The notes: generated by a model not told the origin, from the letters alone. A stretch of 64,000 nt of DNA from Phascolomyces articulosus (GCA_025677815.1 JAIXMP010000007.1:1426001-1490000); one strand, 5' to 3'. Shown: positions 1-12,945, numbered from the stretch's first letter. Program-made: numbers and translations.

Positions 1-3000
1 TGTGTAGGCTGATTATCTTCAAAGTGCTTCAAAATATCTTGTTGATCTTGGGGATTAATACGATCCGTGATAGGCTGTTGGTTAGATACAGCTGGATCTT
101 GAGCAGAATTCAGCTGCGAGTTTTCCATTTGATCCGATGGCTGTTGACTATCAATAGGTTCTTGATAATCCTGGTTATTATTGTCTCTAGCTAAAGCTGC
201 AGCTGCAGCTGCAGCTGCCCCACCACCAGCAGCAACACCAATATTCTTGTTAGGAACGCGTGGAGTGGATCGTGGTTCAACTATACCATCATGTGAAGCA
301 TCATCAATAGCATTACTACTTAAGCTATCTGGTTGCTGATTTCGGCCAGGTGTGGACGATGTGCATGGTTTATCCTGTTGTGCATTAGGCGAGGGAGCAA
401 TATGATTCATAGGTTCAATATCATCATCCCAACTTGGATGCTGTTGTTCATCATCTTGATAACCAACTTCGGGATTAAAACCATTAGAAGCAGGGTGCAT
501 ATCATCAAACTTTTGTCCTTGCTGTGGCTCCTTGTTTGAAAAAGCAGAGGCAGCAGCACCTGCACCGGCACCAATTCCAGCGCCGAATCCAGCGCCTGTA
601 GTAGTTGCGGCAGCACTAGGTTTACTACGGTCAGTGTCATTAAACAAGAATTCACTTGGACCTATGTAAAATCATAACCAATCAGTTATACAATTCTTAT
701 TATTTTATACCGCATAGTCAAACACTATTTGTGTTACTTACGAGCAGGTTGATCACGATCTTGTTCTGTTGGTGATGCGATGGTTTGATCTATTCAAGAA
801 AATATGTTATACCCATGTTAGTTTTAGTTTGGGATGTGCGGGAAAAAATTTATAAAAAAATATTTATATATAAATTATAATAGACCCCAGTATTTTCATA
901 TTTTTTATTACCTTGATTTTTGCTATCTTTAGAAACGGAACCAGTAGTGGGTTGTGTTGTTTTGGATGGGATGTCACCGCTCCAGGCACCCATGGTAGAT
1001 GGATCATCTTGGTCAACGGCATCAAATGATGATCTTGGGAACTCGTCTCGATCATAACCTAATGGTCTATCAAACCGTTCTCGTTCCTGTTGATCTGTAT
1101 AGTAATTGAAATATAGGATCAAATTATTAGTAAGAGAGCAGCGGTATGAGATATGAAACTTTAAAAGAAGGTCCTTAGCTGTATTCACCTATTATTTCTG
1201 ATCCAATACCAGTATCGTCACGCATTGTCATGATATTGTCATTAGATGTAGGACCATTGGATGATTGTGGTTGTCTTCCTGATTGTGCATTAGGATCAAC
1301 AGCCGAAGCTGTACCTATAGAAAAAAATGACAACATAGGTTGGTATATAATAAATAGAAATAAAAAAGCAGTTACAATGTATATTTACCATACGATTCGT
1401 CCATTTTATCAAATGGGGTATTAATTTCACCTTCATCCACGTCAGTTGGTTGCTTATTCTTACGACGTTGATAAGCAGATGAGGCGGCAACACCAGTAAT
1501 ACCACCAACAGCTGCACCTCCAAGTCCAGCAGCACCAGTGACAGGAGGTTCACGTAAAGCACTAGGCTGATCAATAGATTGACCATAGAATGAACTTGGT
1601 GTCTTATTGTAATCGGATCTTGTGTAAGAGTAAACAGTACTTGGAGTTTTACCATTCGCAATATCTTGGCTATGGTCGATATTCTGACTGGTATCAACTC
1701 CAGTAAGTTCATGACCAAGTAAAGATTGTTGATTTATATCATCATCAATGACTGCCTTATTAGAAGCGAAGTCATCTACTAAAAATTACAGAGAATTTAA
1801 GTAAACTACTTATAGAATGAAAGCTACGGTATTTTATATAGTCATTTAGGCTAACTTTATGTTTATTACCTGATGAGGATGGTGAATGGTCTTTATTAAA
1901 AGAACTTAGTTCACCTTGAGGAGGATGTAAGACTATATATAATATAAGCATGTTTTGTTATTATTATTTGCTTGATGGCTAGGATGATTAATATAGCATT
2001 GGGGAGGAAGAGAAAATACAAACTAAATACCTTCTTGACCATCAGCATTGTAATGACCTTCTTCTCCTAGTTTACTCAGTTTGGCAGTGTCATCTTGAGT
2101 TGCCCAATCTTCATCTTGAAGTCTAGTAATCTCTGGTTCTTGTTGTTGAGAACTTGGACCAATAGTAGTGTCATTGGCCAGTTCTTTTTGCTTTTGCTTT
2201 TCTTCCAAAGCACCAGTTGAACTGCCAACAAGTTCATCCCATTCTTTAGAAGTATCCTTGGATTCACGACCACGTAAGTAATCCATGCATTTGGCCATAA
2301 TACCACCAGCTGCAGCACCTCCAGCAGCACCAGCAGCAACACCAACAGCGGTCTTTCTAGCAGTGTCAGAGCCAGCAGCAGCAGGGGTACTAGTGATTGA
2401 ATTTACTTGTTTTTTCTTGAATGTATCATTAACATCTTGGGCGATTTTTGCAGTAACACTACGATAGTCATGATCATATCCAGTAATAATTGGGGCATTA
2501 CCAGGAGCATCCAAATCAAAGCAGCCAGCAGCAGGCAATGTTGGCATTTGATGCGTAGAAGGCAATGACCGAGCACCATCTACTACTTCTTTATTATGAG
2601 CAGAAGGTGAGGGTGCTGCTTTTCCTTTATTTTTAGCTGACATGATTGGATTATGAGCAGGCGGCTGAATTTGAGTAGGGACATTAGCCCATACAGGAGT
2701 ATGTTCACCTTGAGCACGACGACCCACCATATCAGCTTGTTCGTTTGAAAGATCTGAAAGTTGATCAATATTACGGTTGCGATCTTTGATTGGCTCGTGC
2801 TGGATCGGTGATGGCGACACTTGTTCATTATCTACAACAGCACGTTGTGGTTCAGTATCAAAAGGATGTTGTTGATCATCACTAGCATTGGATGATTGTT
2901 GAAGATCCTTTCCTTGCTGGTTACCCGGGGGACTATTTATGATATATATTTTATTGTTACTATTATGGCCAAATAACAGTTTTGCTATTGTTGCTGTGTG

Positions 3001-3107
3001 TGTGAAAAAACGCACTAAACTCACCTAAATCCAATCCCAGGTTCACCAGCAGCTTTATTACGTTGATTATTAAGTGCGTTTGAAGCCTTTTTGCGAATAA
3101 AATCCAT
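1..3107 (-). CDS. Disordered protein with repeated Gly/Ala-rich modules (3' end outside window)
   Basis: Unrecognised protein on the minus strand, starting at ATG 3107 and running off the left edge. Exons I can join in phase are 3025-3107, 2031-2932, 1870-1932, 1389-1778, 1189-1314, 912-1094, 742-789 and 1-661, all with GT/AG borders. The N-terminus (MDFIRKKASNALNNQRNKAA) is basic. The rest is low complexity and rich in Q, N, D, S and P. It is punctuated by short Gly/Ala segments such as VGVAAGAAGGAAAGG, GAAGLGGAAVGG, GAGFGAGIGAGAGAAA and VAAGGGAAAAAAA. These resemble glycine-zipper modules that could pack as helices or touch membranes, but no enzymatic motif is visible. It is divergent from PEX5, with 466 bp between the start codons. 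The gene is confidently real from its splicing and frame; the function is unknown. Confidence 0.7.
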
Positions 3108-3573
3108 GTTGAAGTAATATAACACAAAAGGTAAAGAAGTCCGTTATAATCGAAAATTGACTCAAGTTTTATAATGGTTTTTTTTTCATCGAACAAGGGT
3201 TTTTTTTGTGAGCTGCATGAAATAATATTGTATAATCCTTTTTTTGCAGGTAACAAACAGATTTATGGCCATGGGAATAATTGGGGAACACCCCGCAATT
3301 TCTGGGTAGAGGTGAATGAAAGTAGGTTACAAGATTTTATCCAGTACGTTTTTATGCTGAGAAATACAAAATCGACATACTAACTTACCATTTGGGAATG
3401 AGTATAAGCTGACAAATGTTTTGATAGCCATTCAGAAATACCCCGCTTTTTTTATAGCCGTCTATTTCTGTTTCTATTTTTTCCTTTTCCTTATACAACT
3501 TTTTCTTTCTCTTTTCTCTCTTTCTCTTTCTTCATTCACTTTCAACCCCAAACAACAATCAATTTAATTCAAA
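3108..3573. promoter_or_regulatory. Divergent intergenic promoter region with pyrimidine tract before PEX5
   Basis: This 466 bp lies between two divergent start codons (ATG 3107 on minus, ATG 3574 on plus), so it should hold both promoters. The last 70 bp before PEX5 (about 3470-3540) is an almost pure C/T tract, a common feature directly upstream of transcription starts in fungal genes. No specific factor site is assigned. Confidence 0.4.
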
Positions 3574-5705
3574 ATGGCTTTTCAAGGCGGAGACGCTAGT
3601 TGTTCTGCTGGAGCAAACCCCATGTCGCAAATGCTTAAACAATTTAGCCAAGATCGATCTTTGCAACGGGTAATAATAAATATATAAACTGAGATTACTA
3701 ATTCCGTTTCACATAATATTGAAACTTTATATGTATGTAAAAAGTTCCTGAAATTGTTGAAAAATATTAAATACTTGTATTATACATTTTTTATAGGATC
3801 GTTTTGAAGGACCAGGACAAGGTTCTGCGGGACCCTCGTCTGTAAGTTACCTTTATTTATTTGTTTGTTTATTATCAAGTGGAGAAAAAGGACTTCAAAG
3901 TTGGGAAGGTATATTTATATTTATGGGCTATATAATAGATGCGATCAGCAAGACAAGAGTTCCGTGATGATGGTATGGTAAACGAATTCTTTGAACGAGA
4001 ACAACAACTTCGACCACAACAACGACTAGGTCCAGGTCGACCTTTTGAAATGTCAGACCTTCAACGGGAGCTGGATGCAGTACGTCAAGGTGGTTGGGCA
4101 AATGAATTCCAACAAGCTGGACCACGTTTGAGAGAAATTTCACCCGAGGAAGAAGCTGCTATGGAAAAGGCTTTCCAAGAAAGTAGAGCCGCGGCTGGCC
4201 CGACAATGAATGCTTCTGGTAAGTTTTTGATGCGTTGTTATGGGGGCGGTAACTGTAATATAAAAAATTGGGATTTGAAAAAAAAAGTATTGACATGTGA
4301 TTCTAATGATTATGATGATGATTTTTTATTACAGTGTGGAGAAATGAATTCATGAATCACCCCGAAACTGTACATATGAATCCTCAACAGCTTGCTGAAT
4401 TCGATCGAGCGTTCGAACGACATTTTGACTGGGCTGGTGAATTTGCAATGAACCAGGACAAGGGCAAAGGCAAATTGGTTGAATTGGACGGTAATGCACA
4501 ATGGGAAGATCAATTTGCTGCATTTGATGCCAAACCAACCGAAACTGATGAAGAAATTGCTCGCAAGGTGGAAGAAGCAGCTGCTGCACAGGATCCTCAA
4601 TTATTTGATCAATTCGAAAACGTATGGCAAGATATCCGTGATCAAATGGCCAATGACGAACCAGAAAATTGGGAAGAAGAATTCGGCAACTTTAGCAACA
4701 ACCCTACTATTTACAAGCCAGATTTAGGCGAATATGTATTTGAAGTGGTTAATCCTTATCTTGATCATGCTGATCCTATGGCAGAAGGTTTACGTTTAAT
4801 TAATGAAGGTGGCAGCTTGAGTGAGGCAGCATTGGCTTTTGAAGCTGTTGTTCAACGTACTCCTCAAAACTCGGAAGCTTGGATGCATTTGGGTAATGTC
4901 CAAGCTCAAAATGAAAAGGAAGAACCTGCTATCCGTGCATTAGAAAAGGCTGTCGAGGTGGATCCACAAAATTTCTCGGCCATGATGTCGTTGGCTGTCA
5001 GTTATACCAATGAGTCTTATGATCATGCCGCTTATGAAACTTTACAACGCTGGATGGGTGCCAAGTATCCAGAATTAGTTGCGGGTGATATACCTGCACC
5101 TGCTACTCCTTTTGAATTGCATGGCCGAGTCACTGACCTTTTTTTGACTGCTGCTCGTCAAGCTCCTGAAGGTCAGCAAATGGATCCTGATGTTCAAGTT
5201 GGTTTAGGTGTATTGTTTTATGGTAGTGGTGATTTGGATAAGGCAGTTGATTGTTTCTTTGCCGCACTTAAGGGTCGTCCTGATGTAAGTCATTTCATAA
5301 AAAAAAAGGAAAACATTATATAACTCACTAATCTTTTTTTAACTATTTTAGGATTATTTGTTATGGAACCGACTCGGAGCAACGTTGGCTAATAGTGGCC
5401 GATCCGAAGAAGCTATTGACGCCTATCATAAAGCATTGGAGTTATGTCCTTCGTTTGTTCGTGCTCGATACAATTTGGGTGTCAGTTGTATCAACATTGG
5501 TTGTTACAAGGAAGCTGCTGAACATCTTTTGACTGGTCTTTCAATGCACAAGCGAGGAGGTGATAATGAAGAAGGTGTCAATGTTTCAAGTAACTTGTGG
5601 GAAATGCTTCGAAAGACATTTGTCATGATGGGTAGAGAGGATTTAGCTAATCAAGCCAAGGCTGGTTTTGACATTAATCAGCTCAGAGGTGAATTCGAAT
5701 TTTAG
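3574..5705 (+). CDS. PEX5: Peroxisomal targeting signal 1 receptor PEX5
   Basis: Cycling receptor that binds C-terminal SKL-type signals in the cytosol and delivers cargo to the peroxisomal docking complex. Five exons (3574-3669, 3797-3841, 3939-4218, 4335-5284, 5352-5705) give 574 aa. The N-terminus GGDASCSAGANPM holds the conserved cysteine (Cys10), the monoubiquitination site used for receptor recycling in this family. The disordered N-half carries WxxxF/Y-type docking motifs: WANEF, WRNEF, WAGEF, WEDQF and WEEEF. The C-half is a TPR array (for example AWMHLGNVQAQNEKEEPAIR and LWNRLGATLANSGRSEEAID), with the helix-loop insertion typical of PEX5 between TPR blocks. The length is close to the usual 570-640 aa. 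Nothing appears truncated. Confidence 0.97.
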
Positions 5706-6126
5706 ATTATAATCATTTTTTCTCACACTCGAATTTCATTATGTACGTTTTAATTCCTCCAAAAAAACAGCCATTTCCCCTTCCGCTATTTCGCTACTTG
5801 TATCTATCTACCTGAACAACCCCCCCCCCACTTTTTTTTAAAAGAAAATCTTACACCCAAATTTTACCACCAACTTACACCAACATATAACGTTTCCCTT
5901 GTTGACACTTCCTTTTCTTTTTGTTTTTTATTTCTCTCTCTTTCTCTCTTTTTTTTCTGTCTTAATATCTTTCTTATTTTCTTTTTCTGTAAAGTAACTT
6001 TCTTTTTTTTTCTCTTCATCTTCTGGTTTGGCTTTTCTTTGTTGTTTTTTTTTTAAAGTCGAAAAATGCGAAAGAGTGAGATTTTATATAAATATATATT
6101 ATATTATTAAAGATATATAAATAATA
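5706..6126. other. Convergent 3' flanks of PEX5 and the Gemin2-like gene
   Basis: No gene seen. The interval contains a C9 run at about 5821 and long T- and CT-rich stretches at 5920-6055. The two flanking genes converge here, so it should contain both 3' UTRs and polyadenylation sites. Confidence 0.5.
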
Positions 6127-7161
6127 TTACACCATATCCGCTTGTCCAAATACTTTTGCAATAATAGTAATAATCATATTAAGTCGTATGACATTTTCAT
6201 CATGAGATTGTTTTATACTTCGTATTTTGATGCATTTTCTTGCTAAATCTCTTAACACTGAAACATGTTCTGCCACCATTACCGGATCCAAATAGACTAA
6301 CAAAGTGAATATCCACAATGACTAATAGAGAAATGCATTAATTCTTTGCGTTACACATTTGCGCTACTGTTTTTTACTTACTTCGGTATTTGTCATTTCC
6401 GTCAACCAATCTCGATAATTCTTCAATAATTTTATGATATTTTTCTATCATGTGGAAATAAAATTAGATATACTTATTTTATACTATTACCAACCACAAT
6501 ACTTTTTTAACGTATACCTGTGAGCAATGTGCAATGATATCAAGCTGATCTTGAGCAGGTTGATCGCTTTTATAACAATAAGCATGCCAATTACTAGGCA
6601 ATGATACCTTCTCCATCCTTGGTTTGTTATTTTGCTTATACTTCATCGATCATATTTGGAACAAAAAAAAAGAGGGATGTTGGCTTCACACACAAATATC
6701 AAAAAAAAACACAAAACAAATTCATTACCGTTTGATACGATTTAAATGATTCTGTATATTCTTTTTGCCATAAAGGATCTGGTAATAAAAATTCAGGTGT
6801 GATTTCTGTTTCTTGAAAAAATGCAAAACTTGCTGGTAATGAGGTATTTTTTACTGGTGGTGGTGGTGGTGCCTTTGCTGTCATTGTCTTTGGGCATTTA
6901 CTAGCTTGATCTCTATTATATATGTTTATAAATGGTACAGACACATTGATATTTTTTGTTAATCTAAAAAAGAATTCAAAGTCGCGCTATTACTATTTCA
7001 AATCTTTACCGAACCATCAAAAGATAATCTTCTCCACTGACAGGTTGACCATTAACCAGTTGTGCTTTCGTTTTAGAAATAGGAAGTGCCGATTTTAAAT
7101 TATCATTATCTTGATCTTCGTCTTGATCTTGAATCTGTGAAAACAATCGTGTACTATTCAT
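6127..7161 (-). CDS. GEMIN2: Gemin2/SIP1-like SMN-complex protein
   Basis: Gemin2 holds the Sm protein ring during spliceosomal snRNP assembly and binds SMN. Exons on minus are 7010-7161, 6729-6912, 6518-6634, 6382-6444 and 6127-6321; these sum to 236 aa with consistent phases. Family landmarks in order are: an N-terminal YLLMVRDQASKCPKTMTA (animal form YLRRVQ-EAAQCPDVVVA); LWQKEYTESFKSYQT; LPSNWHAYC; a leucine-rich helix ending LKNYRDWL; LWIFTLLVYLDPVMVAEH; and LRDLARKC followed by IRLNMIITIIAKVFGQADM at the C-terminus. Choosing the acceptor at 6913/6912 instead of an upstream AG restores the MVR-DQAS alignment. The length is slightly under the 280 aa animal protein. The yeast counterpart Brr1 is more divergent. 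Identification rests on motif order recalled from the family. Confidence 0.85.
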
Positions 7162-7719
7162 GATACTTTTTTTTAAAGGAGAGAAAGGTGTATGTGTGGG
7201 TGTGAAGCATAAATTTTCAAGGTTAAAATTTTAAGAATTATTCTTTGTTAAAAATATAGGTAGTATTTTATTATCGGTATGCCATTATTTCGCTGGAAGG
7301 AATGAATGCTATATTATATAGCAGAGAGATGATAGTAAGTTAAAGCGGTGGGGTTGTAGTAAAAGTTCTCCCGAACTATTAAGAAAGATAAAAAACATAT
7401 ACAAGTCATATGCATCAGGATGATATTACGTATCATGCAGGGCCATTATATGACATTCTACTAGTAAAATTTATAACTCATTATGAAGATGGAGAGAAGA
7501 CCTTGCCCGATTTATCATTATCAAATGTCTGGTGATGATGGTTACTGATAATTATTAAGGAGTAAGTTAGAACATACAATAATATAATAGTCCATTCATC
7601 AAGCTATATATATATAAATATATACTACAAATTCGCATGACCACAGCGTATCAATTACACAGTCGTGGATGATGATTTAAATGTTACCAATATATATATA
7701 TATATATAATCTATTCATT
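7162..7719. other. Intergenic region upstream of the Gemin2-like gene
   Basis: AT-rich, with TA runs near 7606-7625 and 7692-7708. It should contain the promoter of the minus-strand Gemin2-like gene and the 3' end of the neighbouring DUF202 gene. No ORF or RNA gene recognised. Confidence 0.4.
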
Positions 7720-8422
7720 TTAAGAGGGTATATTAAATAAACTGGAACGAAGCGATGCTAAAATCATTACAATACAAGCAAATGTAAATAACAATGATAC
7801 TATCACAAAACTTCCCCAACCTGCTTGTATAAAGTTGATACGCTTTACTAGCATGCGTTGTGTTTTAAAGTATTTGCCAATGGCGGTCATAAGTGCTGAG
7901 AATCCAATGGCAATGAAAATGTACCCAATCGGTTGAGTCACTGAATCATCTGCCCAATCGTCAGGTGCATTGCCTTGATCATCAGGAAATCGAAATTTTA
8001 GTAAAATGGTAAATCCTAAATAGTTTAATTCAGTAACACTGATATATGACAGGTTGGCTAAGAAGTGTTGCTCATATAAAGTGCCGTTTCTCTGTTCAGT
8101 TCCAAATCAATTGAGAGTATATATTTACCAAGAACAACAAGTGTACATGATAGCTTAAAAAATGTTAAAAAGTTTCGCTCGTTTGCCAACTAGATAATTT
8201 AAATCATTTTCATTGTTATCATTTCTACACCTCTGCCGTTAGCTAATATTTGAGAAAATCAATTACCATGTCCCTTCCCATACTTCCGCTATTAGGAAGA
8301 ACAAGGGCAATATCTGGCCATTTGGAGATGCATGGTTGTGGAGGAGGGGGAGGTTGCTGTTGATGTTGATTTGAAGGACCTGCTTCTTCTACTTCTCTTG
8401 CTGCAGCTATTGCAGACGACAT
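7720..8422 (-). CDS. DUF202 family membrane protein
   Basis: Small integral membrane protein of the DUF202 family, which also forms the membrane part of the vacuolar VTC proteins; the biochemical role of stand-alone members is not established. Exons on minus are 8267-8422, 8129-8189 and 7720-8015 (170 aa). A Pro/Gln-rich cytosolic N-terminus of about 52 aa is followed by the diagnostic LANERNFLTFFKLSCTLVVL, which is split by introns and visible only after splicing. Two further hydrophobic segments follow (GYIFIAIGFSALMTAIG and FVIVSLLFTFACIVMILA). A basic loop, KTQRMLVKR, lies between them, as in other members. An upstream in-frame ATG at 8440 could add six residues. It is divergent from the BCD1-like gene, 212 bp apart. 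Confidence 0.8.
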
Positions 8423-8634
8423 ATGCGTAAGATGTATCACGAGCTAATTATATTTTATGTAGCGGAAAAGAAGGAAACAAACAGAAGGGGAGAAGAGTCA
8501 GAGTTTAAAAGACTCCGTTTGAATGCTGAGTTGAATTACTTCTTTTTCTTATATATAGTTTTTTTTTTTTGTTGTCAAACTTTTTTTCGCCATAACTGCA
8601 TAAACTTTTTTGGACAATTTTAAAGGGGAAAATA

Positions 8635-9987
8635 ATGGATCAGAATCAAAATCAAGAACAACCATGTCAAATATGCCATATTAATCTACATAAATATAAA
8701 TGTCCTCGTTGTTCCATTTATACATGTTCTGTCGATTGTGTCAAACGCCATAAACAAGAAAGCGATTGTTCTGGTGAGCGTGATAAAACTCATTTTGTAT
8801 CAAGAGAGGAATATAATTACTCACATATGATGAGTGGTAAGTTCAACATTTATATAATGAACTAATTTATTTGGATAATGAAAGAGAAAAAAATAGCAAG
8901 CTTTATATTAAATACACACATATATAGATTATACATATCTTGAAGATGTGTCAAGACGATCAGACACATTAACTCGTGAACGATATAAAGCACCAGCATT
9001 TATGGATCACCGTTCAAAACTATTAATGAAAAAGGCACGCGATATGGGGATTCAATATGATGTATTACCTGCTGTCATGACACGACACAAATCAAATAAA
9101 ACGAATTATAGTAACAAGTAAGGAAGGATCATGTTGACTCTCTTTTTTTCATAAACCAATGGTGTATTAAAGTATATAATTTATTTTTAGTATTCATCAA
9201 ATGTTTTGGACAGTTGAATGTCGCTTTAGTCGAGGTACGACAGCACAAAAAATACTTGAGCACTCGTAAGTATCATCTTTCTCATTTCATATATTTTTTA
9301 ACAAATTAAAACCTCACTCAACACCATATAATTGTACATACATATAAAACATAAAGTATACCACAAGCAAAAAGTATACGAGGAATATTTGAAAACATGC
9401 TATTTGCCGAAAACCCACAAGGAAAGGGTGATTACAAAACAATCCGGTATCAGGTACGCGAATTTAAAGATGCTGGTATTGAGCAATTCGTCGTTGGATT
9501 GAAAAAGGAAGGTGCTCCCAAAAACACATTTGTGAACTTGACACCTCATTTGGATAAACCATTACGAGAACTACTACGAGGAGAAAGGGTGATTGAATTT
9601 CCAACAATTTACATATGGTTACAAGAACAAGTGAATGATGATGTAAAAATGGAAGAAAAGGTGTTTGTCGAACACAATCCTCGTCAACGATCACGAAGAC
9701 ACAGTAAAGATCAACAAACAAAAAAGGATACAGAGAATGATGTGACAAAGGATGAAACTATTGAACAACCAGCAACTTCAGTAAATGATCAACAAGCACC
9801 TGAAGAAGTCAACGATACCAGTAAAGAAACATCAGAAAATACCACAGTAGAAAAACTACCATCACCCATTAAAGTTCCAACAGCTACGGGTGATAATAAT
9901 GAGGAGAATAAATGTATAGGCGATCAACAGCAAGGTGATGATGACAATAAACCAGAGCAATTATCACAACAAGAAAAAGAACCGTAG
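8635..9987 (+). CDS. BCD1: Box C/D snoRNA assembly factor BCD1 (ZNHIT6-like)
   Basis: Zinc-finger HIT protein needed for box C/D snoRNA accumulation, working with the R2TP machinery in the nucleus. Exons 8635-8836, 8928-9117, 9191-9265 and 9357-9987 give 365 aa. The N-terminal zf-HIT domain is clear, with paired CQIC, CPRCSIYTC, CVKRH and a final C (residues about 11-46). It is followed by the BCD1 core with TRERYKAPAFMDHRSKLL, MFWTVECRF and IWLQEQVNDDV. The last 110 residues are acidic, Q/E/D-rich and probably disordered. It ends 77 bp before the convergent lipase gene. Confidence 0.9.
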
Positions 9988-10064
9988 TACAGCGTAAATG
10001 ATATTGTTATTATTACTATTACTACTATTATTTTTGTAAATAAATGACTTAGAGTTAAAAATGC

Positions 10065-11302
10065 TTATTGGGAGGGAATACGAGCTTTAATCCAATCAAG
10101 ATAATAGTCGGTAACTTGTTGTCTTTCAGGCAAGGTTTCGTTATGCACTAAAAACATTTTCCAGCATAAGCCATTTTTATATTATGCAAGCAAACAAAAA
10201 AAAAAAAAAAAAAAGAGAGAGAGAGAGCAATATACAACTTACATTCATGGAAGAGACCATCCCATGCCTTGAGTTCCTTATCTTGACTTGAAGTAACCTC
10301 ATATGCAGTCTTTGTTCCTTTAAAATCATTGACCGGGTCGGTAGTACCATGGGAATAAAGGATGGGCGTGCGAATCTTGCTAGAATCCTTAAGCAATGCT
10401 TTACCAGCATCCAAGAATCCACTGACAGTAGCCAAAGTAGCATAGTCATGGATCAAAGGATCAGCACTATAGGTTTCAATTTCCTTTTCATCATGACTGA
10501 TTGCCTTTGCATCCATTCCAACTTGAATAACAAAGCTAGGTAAAACTTTGGATGCCATCAACAATGGATAGTATCGGAAAGGAGAGACTGGCATAGACAA
10601 AGTCACCAAAGGAGCTGATGAAATCGCACCCGTCAACAAATCCAAACCATCAAATTTACGTGCCAAATAATTCATTACTAAGGCTCCGCCCTATTATAAT
10701 ATATTTAGTATTTTCACGTGCATGTGTATTTGTTAATGTGTTTTTTCTCATTAAAGGATATCCTTTTGTCATTGTATTATCCACCATTGGCTCTTACTAT
10801 ATACTAAAGCACTTACCATACTATGACCAATTAAGAACAAGGGTGTATCAGCTACTTTGGTACGTTTGATGGCATCGTTGATATCAGATAAAGCTGTATT
10901 ATAACTATAAAATAATCACATTGTTAAGTTTTTTATGGTATGTTTTGGATTGGTGATTTTTTTAAAGACCATATTTTTTACCCATGATTGTTTCCATATT
11001 CATGCACCTTTTTACCACTTTGACCCCAACCTCGTTGATCATAACCAAAGGCTTGGACTCCATTTTGTGCAAAATAGGTAAAAAGACGGTCATAACGACC
11101 AATATGTTCACCAAAACCATGAATCATGCTATTGAAGCAAACGCAAAGTGTTAAAAATTAAATAAACTTTTAATATGTATTTGTACTTTTCTTACACGAC
11201 GTTAGCAATAGGTTTGGAAGCCGGCTTCCATGTCTTTGTAAAAAGAGAGTAACCATCGTTTGTGGTAATCCATTCATCAACAACCGAAATGTCAGTAGAC
11301 AT
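10065..11302 (-). CDS. Monoacylglycerol lipase, serine hydrolase (Yju3/MGL type)
   Basis: Alpha/beta hydrolase that releases fatty acid and glycerol from monoacylglycerols, usually on lipid droplets or ER membranes. Five minus-strand exons (11196-11302, 10982-11128, 10817-10904, 10243-10690, 10065-10147) give 290 aa. The oxyanion-hole motif is MIHGFGEH. The nucleophile elbow GHSMGG has its Ser in a codon next to an intron junction. The acid region is SHGTTDPVND, and the catalytic His lies in LFHELHNE, which forms only after the last splice. The family landmark FGYDQRGWGQSG is present. The length matches yeast Yju3 (about 313 aa). All catalytic residues are intact. Confidence 0.93.
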
Positions 11303-11940
11303 TTTGTAAATTAGAAAAAAATAAAATAAAAGAGAAAAGTGAAGAAAAAGATCAAGGGGAGTGGAAAGCTTTAGACTATAAAAATATTCGGTGCTGGTGG
11401 TACCATGGCAGGATGGAACCCAAAAAGGAATGTCCGAACAGCCCTTGAGAAGTCAACGCTTCTCATCTTCAGCACCCATACGGTGTATATTCTCAGAAAC
11501 ATGGTATGGATGGCTCTAATAACAGCATATCTTATATTATAATTGGTCAAACTTCCCATAGTATTTCAAAATATTGGATTATATTTGCATTTTTGGGAGA
11601 GGAGAAACTTAAAGAAATTGTCGCATATAGATAATAGCTTGTTGATAGAGATCAAACGTACTACATTATATATTAAGCTTTATCAACATTATTAATACAT
11701 GCGTCAGATTAATCTTATTTCTTTAATAAGATAATATTTATACCTTTTTCCTAAATACTAACTGTAGCAAGCTGTGTGGGAATAAAGGTAATCCATCTTT
11801 TTGAATCAGTAACTTTTTGGATATACTCAACCTTCTCAGGTAATAAAGAAGGAGGATGGTTTGGGAGGCGTATTTATAAATATTTATTTCGGCATGAAAC
11901 TAAAACTACGCTCTTTCTCGCTTATTTTTTTTTTTTTGAC
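11303..11940. other. Lipase promoter side and unassigned AT-rich DNA
   Basis: Contains the upstream region of the minus-strand lipase and about 500 bp in which I recognise no gene. A 62-codon minus-strand ORF at 11371-11559 has no recognisable features. Confidence 0.3.
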
Positions 11941-11956
11941 TATCACAGTCAGTATA

Positions 11957-12945
11957 AGATGTACCACCCTTCCTCTTCCTCGTCAGAGCGTCATAAACGC
12001 CATCGAAAGAAAGTACGACATTCAATAACACCAGCTTCTGCTATTTTCCTTTTGGAACAAGTCCTTCTATTTCATCACCTCTTTACACGGCACAACAACC
12101 ATATGCGCCGGCTACTTCTACATTTCCACAGCGTCACTATTAGCAACCTGTACCATCTGATCCATCCCCATCATACCCAGATTCTGACAATGATAATACT
12201 GATAGTGTTTCTTATGATAATGATAACAATGTTTCAAGCAATGATACACATTCCGCTGTCAAGAGGAATTGATAATGGAGTTAAGAAAAGTACAAAAATT
12301 TACAGAAGAACTATATACTTGTCAAAAAAAATTAGAATGAAAATTGGAACACTCCTTTTAGGACACTACACCTTCTCATGCTGAAATGGTATCCTCCACC
12401 TCATTTCATAAACAATCCAGCGTAAATGTTGTTGGTATGACTACAAGAGCAAAGAATAATGGGAAAGAATCGATTACCAGAGCTATTCAATCAGCAATAA
12501 TGGATAACGTAGAATGAAAGCTCCTTTCGAAAATATCCATAGAAGAGTAACCAAAAACCATGTTGTTAACATGATTTCAAGTCAACCTGACTATGATAGA
12601 AAAAAACAGGTAAAGGTGATTCAAGTAGTCATCATCCAAAGAGCAATAGGAGGAACATAAGTGAACCGTTTGGCTAAAACCAAAATAAAACCTGCAATTA
12701 ATTTGACATTATGTCTTGATGGGTGGGTCGACGTCTATGCCTTATGTCGTATCTAGGAAGCAATAACGTATGGGAATGGACCTAATATTTATTATGCTAC
12801 AAATTGGATCAACTCTAAAGAAAAACAAGTGCCTGGTGATGATTATGGTACCGCAAGCCATGTAAATCATACTGAAAACTATGGCAGTAGTACTGCTGGT
12901 ACTGATAATTATAATGATGATGTTGAAAATGTAAGGTGTGTACAG
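11957..12945 (+). pseudogene. Decayed coding remnant, family not recognised
   Basis: The plus strand reads like protein in short stretches that switch frame and hit stops. Examples are a Ser/Arg-rich start (SSSSSERHKRHRKK), then PSYPDSDNDNTDSVSYDNDN, LRKVQKFTEELYTCQKKLE, MTTRAKNNGKESITRAIQ, NLTLCLDGWVDVYALCR and YYATNWINSKEKQVPGDDYG. No continuous ORF or plausible intron set joins them. I interpret it as a frameshifted pseudogene or transposon-derived fragment. The parent family is unknown. Confidence 0.35.
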
